A stretch of 5,336 nt of DNA from an uncultured Actinomycetes bacterium (lineage in GTDB: Bacteria > Actinomycetota > Acidimicrobiia > Acidimicrobiales > Ilumatobacteraceae). The position numbers and the translations under genes were made by a program. Under the pieces are notes generated by a model. The model saw only the letters and a list, made by a program, of their open reading frames with translations. It searched no databases and was not told the DNA's origin. The stretch lies in the NCBI GenBank assembly GCA_903858075.1, contig CAIOHI010000207.1, positions 1 through 5,336 of the forward strand. The letters are read 5' to 3'. Shown here one piece after another: positions 1 to 4,431 of the stretch (its first letter is position 1; each line of letters opens with the position of its first letter).

Positions 1-60
1 GTCACTCTCTCTATTGTGCCCATTCTCATTGGGGCACTTTCATCGCTCACGCTGAGCTAA
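1..60 (+). CDS. C-terminal tail of a probable TadC/GspF-type pilus assembly membrane protein (5' partial)
   Basis: Frame 1 is open from the first base and ends at TAA 58-60, giving a 19-residue hydrophobic tail (VTLSIVPILIGALSSLTLS). Actinobacterial type II secretion system F-domain proteins (TadB/TadC), which form the inner-membrane platform of the Tad pilus, often end in a membrane helix of this kind. The gene lies 19 bases before a Flp-like pilin and a TadE-like gene, the place where tadC is expected. The identification is inferred from hydrophobicity and context, because no catalytic or family motif lies within the visible part. Any other membrane protein is possible. Confidence 0.5.
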   Translation, partial: VTLSIVPILIGALSSLTLS

Positions 61-70
61 TTCACATCTT

Positions 71-75
71 GGAGG
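71..75 (+). promoter_or_regulatory. Ribosome binding site of the pilin gene
   Basis: GGAGG lies 4 bases before the ATG at 80, within TTGGAGG. It is the strongest Shine-Dalgarno match in the window and fixes the pilin start. It fits high expression of a major pilin compared with the weak or absent sites of most neighbouring genes. Confidence 0.75.
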
Positions 76-79
76 CAAA

Positions 80-316
80 ATGATTTTTTACAGCAACTTC
101 TACATACAGCGTTTCGTTCAACACTTGTTTGGACAACATCATGACGACGATGGCCAGGCAACTACCGAGTACGCACTCATCCTTCTTGCCGCCGCGGTCA
201 TCGCCGTGCTTGTCATTACTTGGGCCACTGCAGGAGGTGGTGCGGGTCGCATTGGAGAACTGTTCGACAATGTTTTCAATAAGGTTGTAGACAAAGCCTC
301 TGTTGATGTCGGGTAG
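80..316 (+). CDS. Flp-like type IVb pilin (Tad pilus major pilin candidate)
   Basis: A 78-residue prepilin. Residues 1-25 form a leader with an acidic end (HHDDDG). The prepilin peptidase (TadV/CpaA type) site is G25|Q26, followed by ATTEY, so Glu30 is the conserved Glu5 of the mature protein and Tyr31 is the adjacent aromatic typical of Flp pilins. Residues about 32-47 (ALILLAAAVIAVLVIT) form the single membrane helix used for packing in the pilus. A short Gly-rich turn and an amphipathic tail (about 53-71) follow. The mature length of 53 residues is normal for Flp pilins. The start is fixed by the GGAGG at 71-75. The gene follows a probable TadC tail and overlaps the TadE-like gene, so the three form a Tad operon end. 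It differs from the DUF4244 pilin-like proteins of mycobacteria in having the full QATTEY motif. In a Tad system the product would be exported to build adhesive fibres. Confidence 0.85.
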   Translation: MIFYSNFYIQRFVQHLFGQHHDDDGQATTEYALILLAAAVIAVLVITWATAGGGAGRIGELFDNVFNKVVDKASVDVG

Positions 317-668
317 CAAAAACGAAAAAGGTCAAGCAACTATTGAGTTCGCGTTAGCACTTCCCTTACTTGTTGTATTCGTCATGCTTATTGCTCAATT
401 TTCCATTGTTGCTCGACAGCAACTTGCACTGTGGGAAGTGGCACGCAATGCAGCTCGCTATGCCTCGGTTTCCCCAGACCCGCAATTGGCCGCACAAGAA
501 ATCGCCATACAGAACGGGTTTCCTGCCTCGGCAGTTGTTGCAAGCAACTCCGATGGCATCACCCAAGTTTCCATAACTTTTAAGGAAAATACCTCGCTAC
601 CACTCCTGGGGCCCTTCATCCCTTCACTCACTTTGCGGGCACATGTTTCCATGCTCACCGAGCCGTAA
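306..668 (+). CDS. TadE-like pseudopilin / pilus assembly protein
   Basis: A 120-residue protein. The N-terminus carries a prepilin-type site, G9|Q10 followed by ATIEF, so Glu14 is the conserved Glu5 after cleavage. A membrane helix follows at about residues 16-35. The next segment contains ALWEVARNAARYAS (about 42-55), the typical TadE-domain stretch after the helix, and a compact periplasmic or extracellular domain ending near LTLRAHVSML completes the protein. TadE proteins are minor pseudopilins needed for Tad pilus assembly. I chose ATG 306 over the in-frame TTG 303. It overlaps the last 11 bases of the pilin gene and has only a weak ribosome binding site, so translation is probably coupled to the pilin. 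The length is usual for the TadE family. No TadF or TadG follows; the next gene is a STAS protein. Confidence 0.85.
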   Translation: MSGSKNEKGQATIEFALALPLLVVFVMLIAQFSIVARQQLALWEVARNAARYASVSPDPQLAAQEIAIQNGFPASAVVASNSDGITQVSITFKENTSLPLLGPFIPSLTLRAHVSMLTEP

Positions 669-679
669 CGGAATACCGA

Positions 680-685
680 TATTGT
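680..685 (+). promoter_or_regulatory. Candidate -10 box for a leaderless STAS transcript
   Basis: TATTGT fits the actinobacterial TANNNT -10 pattern and ends 6 bases before the ATG at 692, so a transcript would start at or next to the A of the start codon. There is no Shine-Dalgarno sequence before this gene and no clear -35 box. The call is inferred from position and pattern only, in a short intergenic stretch of 23 bases. Confidence 0.35.
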
Positions 686-691
686 CACTTC

Positions 692-1024
692 ATGCAGTTA
701 CACGTAGAGGCCCTTTTGAACGAAGGGGTGGCAGTACTTCGCCTCAGCGGTGAGGTCACTTTGTCTACCCTGCCTCATCTCAGCGACATGTTGAATAAGG
801 CAACACAAGAGCACCCCAACACACCTTTCGTCGTCAATGTGAATGATCTCACTTTGCTCGACGATGCTGGCATCGGAATTCTGATGGGTTTTGCTGGGAA
901 ACTACGCACGAGCAATGTTTCCTGCGTTGTGGTCTGCTCCCAAGCCGGCATTCGTTCGCGGCTTGCCACCACCGGATTTGACCTCGCGGTCAGTGTTGTT
1001 GACGACACCAATAGTAAATATTGA
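692..1024 (+). CDS. STAS-domain protein, anti-sigma-factor-antagonist type
   Basis: A 110-residue single-domain STAS protein. It has the expected order: a first strand (VAVLRLSGEVTL, about 13-24), a helix, a central strand (PFVVNVNDLTLLD, about 45-57), the loop DDAGIG (57-62) leading into a helix, another strand (VSCVVVC, 76-82) and a final helix. SpoIIAA/RsbV-type proteins bind an anti-sigma kinase and free its sigma factor; phosphorylation of a Ser in the DSSG-like loop turns this off. In this protein the loop reads D57-D58-A59-G60, so the usual phosphoacceptor position is Ala. It may be permanently in the active state or may have a scaffold role. No RsbW/SpoIIAB-like kinase or sigma factor lies in the window. 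It starts 23 bases after tadE without a ribosome binding site and lies 58 bases before the response regulator. The target is unknown. Confidence 0.85.
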   Translation: MQLHVEALLNEGVAVLRLSGEVTLSTLPHLSDMLNKATQEHPNTPFVVNVNDLTLLDDAGIGILMGFAGKLRTSNVSCVVVCSQAGIRSRLATTGFDLAVSVVDDTNSKY

Positions 1025-1069
1025 TGAAGAATGCACCCGCAGTAGCACGCGGTATGCAATGGGTCTGAG

Positions 1070-1075
1070 TACCGT
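1070..1075 (+). promoter_or_regulatory. Candidate -10 box for a leaderless response regulator transcript
   Basis: TACCGT fits TANNNT and ends 7 bases before ATG 1083. No Shine-Dalgarno sequence is present before this ATG and no -35 element is evident. The box supports 1083 as the start and suggests that the two-component pair can be transcribed separately from the pilus and STAS genes. It would fall inside the coding region if the earlier ATG at 1059 were used. Confidence 0.3.
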
Positions 1076-1082
1076 AATCACC

Positions 1083-1793
1083 ATGGCTTCACCGCAAAAA
1101 TCTGGAACACATCAGGTTTCATCACATGTGCTCATCGCTGAAGATGACCCGGCGGTACGTTCTGCTGTTCAACGCGTGCTCGAGTTAGAGGGTTATCGCG
1201 TGAGCATGGTGAACGATGGTGCAGCAGCACTTGCCTTCATCACCAAAACACCACCCGATGTTGTTGTTATGGATGTCATGATGCCCTTTGCCGACGGCAT
1301 GACTGTGTGTCGTGAAGTACGCACGCGGGGCATTCGTGTTCCAATTTTGCTCCTCACTGCCAAGCACGAAGTGAACGACCGTGTAGCCGGGCTCGATGCT
1401 GGCGCCGATGACTATTTAGTGAAGCCGTTTTCCATTGATGAACTTCTTGCACGTGTGCGCGCACTTCTACGGCGCCGTGAACCAGCCGGAGCAAATACGG
1501 TGCTGCGAGTTGGAGACCTCACTCTCGACACTGCACGACGCGAAGTACTTCGCGGTGAGCGCCCACTTAGTTTAACGAAAACAGAATTTGATCTTTTAGA
1601 AGCGCTCATGTTGCGCACAGGTCTTGTTGTTACCCGCGAACAGCTATACGAAGAAATTTGGGGCTTCGATTTCGAAACTGGCTCAAAGTCTCTTGACGTT
1701 TACATTGGCTACCTACGGCGCAAAACCGAAGAAGGTGGCGAGTCACGGGTGGTGTACACCATTCGCGGTGTTGGCTACACGGTGAAGGCCTAA
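1083..1793 (+). CDS. OmpR-family response regulator, MprA-like
   Basis: A 236-residue two-domain transcription factor. The receiver domain (about 15-130) has the acidic pocket E20-D21-D22, the phosphoacceptor D64 in VMDVMMP, the switch Thr T92 in LLTA and the conserved K114 in KPF. The winged-helix DNA-binding domain (about 139-235) has LTKTEFDLL (164-172), the recognition helix region KSLDVYIGYLRRK (202-214) and the hairpin wing IRGVGY (227-232). Phosphorylation by the adjacent kinase should drive DNA binding. The start at ATG 1083 leaves a 14-residue tail before the receiver strand; ATG 1059 would add 8 residues, and a GTG at 1128 would begin at the first strand. The kinase gene begins 2 bases after the stop, a standard two-component operon. 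The MprA resemblance rests on overall motif pattern and the kinase partner, and I cannot assign the regulon. Confidence 0.93.
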   Translation: MASPQKSGTHQVSSHVLIAEDDPAVRSAVQRVLELEGYRVSMVNDGAAALAFITKTPPDVVVMDVMMPFADGMTVCREVRTRGIRVPILLLTAKHEVNDRVAGLDAGADDYLVKPFSIDELLARVRALLRRREPAGANTVLRVGDLTLDTARREVLRGERPLSLTKTEFDLLEALMLRTGLVVTREQLYEEIWGFDFETGSKSLDVYIGYLRRKTEEGGESRVVYTIRGVGYTVKA

Positions 1794-1795
1794 CA

Positions 1796-3184
1796 ATGAG
1801 TTTGCGTTCACGTCTTGCCATTGCTACTGGCGGCATTGCATTTGTAGCCGTGGGCACCCTTGCCGCCGGTGCATACATTATTGCGAGTCATGAATTGCGC
1901 TCACAGGTTGATGCGTCACTTTCTTCGCGTGCAAGCACCATTGTGCGCGAACTCAACCGCAACCTTGAACAACCACGTTTTCCGGGCCGCATGTCTTCAC
2001 CACTCGGACCCACGCTTTTACAACCAGAATTTGACGCCATCACTCAAGTCATTGGCTTCAATGGAGGCATTCTGGCAAGTCTTGGCCCATCTGAATTAGT
2101 GGTGCATGCAGATGATCTTGCACTCGCGCAAAGCGCAACCGATGGTTTGAGCCTGTTGTACAACACCACTGTTCAGGGCAGTTCATATCGAGTACTCACG
2201 GTGTCGCTTCCCAGTGGTGGGGCATTACAACTTGGCCGCGACATTACCGATATTGAAGATGCGCGCGCCGGAATGCGCACTTGGCTCTTTGTGTTCGGCT
2301 TTGGTGGCATTGTCATGGCCGCTGCGGCCGGATGGTTCATTGCGCGCCGCGCAAGCAAACCTATTGAGCAACTATCTGCCTCTGCAGTGGAAATTGCTTC
2401 TACACAAGACACATCACAACTCATTGATATTAAGGCAAGTGGTGAAGTTGCCGACTTAGTTTCTAGTTTCAATACCATGTTGCAAGCGCTTGGCAAGTCA
2501 GTTGCTCAACAAAAGCAGCTGGTTCAAGACGCAAGTCATGAACTGCGCACTCCTCTGACAAGCCTGCGTGCAAACTCAGAACTACTTGAACGCCCCGACC
2601 TGCCACAACATACTCGTGAAGAAATTATTCATGACATTCGCGCAGAGATAGATGAACTCACTGCGCTATCGAGCGAACTGTCTGCACTTGCTTCAGACCA
2701 GCGTTCTTCAGAAAACCCCGTTGAAATAGATATTGCTGAAGTGGTTCAAGAAGTTGCAGAACGCGCACAACGACGCTCGGGTCGAATAGTTGAACTGCAC
2801 TCCACAAATCCGGCACACGTGCTGGTACGCCCTGCGCAGTTCGACAGAGCTCTTTCGAATCTCATCGACAATGCCATTAAGTTCAGCCCGGCGGGAAGCA
2901 AGATTGATGTCTTCATTAAAGGAACCCGCATTGAAGTGCACGACTCGGGGCCTGGAATTGCTCCCGAAGATCGCCAATTTGTTTTCGATCGTTTTTATCG
3001 TGCAGCAGCAACACGAGCAATGCCAGGTTCTGGTTTAGGTCTCGCCATTGTGAAGCAGTTCGCCGATATTCACCAAGCAACTACTTTTGTTGGTGCCTCA
3101 GGTACCGGAGGCGCCATGGTTGGGCTAGATCTAGCTCCGACTACCACCGGAAGCAACGGCGCTCACACCGTCGGTACGAAATGA
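1796..3184 (+). CDS. Membrane sensor histidine kinase, MprB-like
   Basis: A 462-residue kinase with the classic layout. Membrane helix 1 lies at about 7-30, an extracytoplasmic sensor of about 130 residues without a recognised motif at 31-160, and membrane helix 2 at about 163-183. A HAMP linker (184-236) has the conserved P189 and E217. The HisKA helix carries the phosphorylated H248 in DASHELRTPL. The ATPase domain has an N-box with N355 and N359, a G1 box DSGPGI (383-388), an F-box FVFDRFYR (395-402) and a G2 box GSGLGL (411-416). All catalytic residues are present, so it should be active. GAAGG at 1784-1788, inside the last codons of the regulator, is the likely ribosome binding site, 7 bases before ATG. 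The last 20 or so residues (Thr, Gly and Ser rich) are a tail beyond the ATPase domain and overlap the convergent dehydrogenase gene by 54 bases. The signal sensed cannot be read from the sequence. Confidence 0.93.
   Translation: MSLRSRLAIATGGIAFVAVGTLAAGAYIIASHELRSQVDASLSSRASTIVRELNRNLEQPRFPGRMSSPLGPTLLQPEFDAITQVIGFNGGILASLGPSELVVHADDLALAQSATDGLSLLYNTTVQGSSYRVLTVSLPSGGALQLGRDITDIEDARAGMRTWLFVFGFGGIVMAAAAGWFIARRASKPIEQLSASAVEIASTQDTSQLIDIKASGEVADLVSSFNTMLQALGKSVAQQKQLVQDASHELRTPLTSLRANSELLERPDLPQHTREEIIHDIRAEIDELTALSSELSALASDQRSSENPVEIDIAEVVQEVAERAQRRSGRIVELHSTNPAHVLVRPAQFDRALSNLIDNAIKFSPAGSKIDVFIKGTRIEVHDSGPGIAPEDRQFVFDRFYRAAATRAMPGSGLGLAIVKQFADIHQATTFVGASGTGGAMVGLDLAPTTTGSNGAHTVGTK
3091..3116. 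repeat. Inverted repeat, 9-base-pair stem, just past the dehydrogenase stop
   Basis: TGGTGCCTC at 3091-3099 can pair with GAGGCGCCA at 3108-3116 around an 8-base loop, with one G-U wobble in the + strand RNA and one C-A mismatch in the - strand RNA. It lies 14 bases beyond the stop of the - strand dehydrogenase, where a terminator would be expected, but inside the kinase gene. No U-tract follows on either strand, so a terminator role is weakly supported. The repeat also falls on Gly/Ala-rich codons, which may explain it. Confidence 0.25.
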
Positions 3185-4387
3185 TGGGTCGTACTTACGT
3201 AGTTCTGCACGCGAAATAATCATTTTGTGCACTTCGTCTGGCCCGTCGGCCAAGCGCAGTGAGCGAATGTGTGCATACATGCGTGCCAGTGGGAAGTCTT
3301 GACTAATTCCGCCAGCACCGTGTACTTGAATTGCGCGGTCAATAATTTTGAGCGCCATTACTGGTGCTGCAACTTTAATTGCCGCAATTTCTGTACGTGC
3401 ACCCTTGTTGCCCACGGTGTCCATGAGCCAAGCAGTTTTCATTGTCAAGAGACGAATCATCTCGAGATCAATGCGAGCTTCAGCAATCCAGTCTTGAATG
3501 TTTGAGCGCTCTGCTACTCGCTTACCAAATGTGGTGCGACTCAAAGCGCGCTGACACAACATTTCCAGTGCACGTTCTGCTGCACCAATGGTGCGCATGC
3601 AGTGGTGAATACGTCCGGGTCCGAGTCGTGCTTGGCTAATCATGAAGCCATCACCTTCGTTGGCAATGAGGTTGCTCACAGGAACACGCACGTTGTCGAA
3701 AATAGTTTCGGCATGACCTTCTTGGTCGATGTAGCCAAACACGGTGAGGTTGCGCTTCAAGGTAACGCCCGGTGTATCGATGGGCACCAAAATTTGGCTT
3801 TGCTGTTGGTGCGGCGCAGCCTTCGGATCGGTCTTGCCCATCACAATGAGAATTTTTGTATTCGGGTGAAACGCGTTTGAAGTCCACCACTTGCGGCCGT
3901 TCAGCACATAGTGGTCGCCATCACGCTCGATGCTCAGTGAAATATTGGTGGCGTCACTAGAAGCAACGGCAGGCTCGGTCATGGCAAATGCAGAACGAAT
4001 TTCACCTTCAAGCAGCGGGCGCAACCAGAGGTCTTGCTGTTCTGGCGTTCCGAACATGGTGAGTACTTCCATGTTGCCGGTATCGGGGGCGTTGCAGTTG
4101 CACGACTCAGAAGCGATGCTCGAACGACCAAGAATTTCTGCGAGCGGTGCGTATTCCGCATTGGTTAAACCAGGACCCCACTCTTTGTGTGGTTGGAAGA
4201 GGTTCCATAGTCCGCGCTTACGAGCCTCTTTTTTGAGTTCCTCCATGATTGGCGGCTGGGCATGTGGGTTGCCTGCTTCACGCAACTGCTCTTCATAGAG
4301 TTCTTCATTGGGGTAGATCATCTCGTCCATAAAGGCGAGCAATTTTTCGCGATATTCCAAGCAACGAGGTGTAAGTGCAAAATCCAT
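3131..4387 (-). CDS. Acyl-CoA dehydrogenase, FadE2/ACAD10-11-like
   Basis: A 418-residue FAD-dependent acyl-CoA dehydrogenase, expected to introduce the alpha-beta double bond in an acyl-CoA or a related substrate and pass electrons to an electron transfer flavoprotein. The N-terminal helical domain spans about 1-130. The middle beta domain carries AFAMTEPAVASSDAT (133-147) and GRKWWTSNA (164-172), the flavin and substrate contact motifs. The C-terminal helical domain has RTTFGKR (284-290) and QVHGAGGISQDFPLA (354-368), and the final loop reads RLADGPDEVH (378-387). The usual catalytic Glu of the EGT motif is replaced by Asp381, as is typical of the FadE2/ACAD10-11 type; exact substrates cannot be told. 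After ISRAELRKY (391-399) comes a 19-residue tail that overlaps the kinase gene. The ATG has no good ribosome binding site but has TACGGT 6 bases upstream. The gene follows the nucleotidyltransferase on the same strand after 44 bases. Confidence 0.93.
   Translation of the reverse strand: MDFALTPRCLEYREKLLAFMDEMIYPNEELYEEQLREAGNPHAQPPIMEELKKEARKRGLWNLFQPHKEWGPGLTNAEYAPLAEILGRSSIASESCNCNAPDTGNMEVLTMFGTPEQQDLWLRPLLEGEIRSAFAMTEPAVASSDATNISLSIERDGDHYVLNGRKWWTSNAFHPNTKILIVMGKTDPKAAPHQQQSQILVPIDTPGVTLKRNLTVFGYIDQEGHAETIFDNVRVPVSNLIANEGDGFMISQARLGPGRIHHCMRTIGAAERALEMLCQRALSRTTFGKRVAERSNIQDWIAEARIDLEMIRLLTMKTAWLMDTVGNKGARTEIAAIKVAAPVMALKIIDRAIQVHGAGGISQDFPLARMYAHIRSLRLADGPDEVHKMIISRAELRKYDPSFRTDGVSAVASGGSRS
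3174..3194. repeat. Short inverted repeat spanning the kinase stop codon
   Basis: GTACGA at 3174-3179 and TCGTAC at 3189-3194 form a perfect 6-base-pair stem with a 9-base loop that contains the kinase TGA at 3182-3184. No T-run follows, so a role as terminator is only a possibility. It lies within the C-terminal codons of the convergent dehydrogenase. Confidence 0.2.
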
Positions 4388-4393
4388 GTCTCT

Positions 4394-4399
4394 ACCGTA
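4394..4399 (-). promoter_or_regulatory. Candidate -10 box for a leaderless dehydrogenase transcript
   Basis: Read on the - strand, TACGGT ends 6 bases before the ATG of the acyl-CoA dehydrogenase and fits TANNNT, so transcription would begin at the start codon. Only a weak GGTAGAG could act as ribosome binding site. No -35 box is evident. If used, it would give the dehydrogenase its own transcript in addition to read-through from the nucleotidyltransferase. Confidence 0.35.
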
Positions 4400-4431
4400 C
4401 TGCTTAGCGATTGACGACTACGAAGGGAGAA

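Noticed and set aside
303..305. TTG as the start of the TadE-like gene
   Set aside because: ATG follows directly at 306 and no ribosome binding site favours the TTG.
891..1082. Longer reading frame upstream of the response regulator start
   Set aside because: The frame stays open back to 891, but this would overlap the STAS gene by 134 bases and add residues with no receiver-domain similarity. ATG 1083 gives a normal 236-residue OmpR-type regulator.
3124..3135. Perfect 12-base palindrome GCTAGATCTAGC containing the dehydrogenase stop codon
   Set aside because: It has no loop suited to a hairpin, lies in coding sequence on both strands, and no second copy was noticed; chance is the simplest explanation.
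3269..4298. Several + strand open frames opposite the acyl-CoA dehydrogenase (for example 3269-3505, 3602-3880, 3930-4298)
   Set aside because: They are antisense to a well-supported gene, lack ribosome binding sites and show no recognisable domain.
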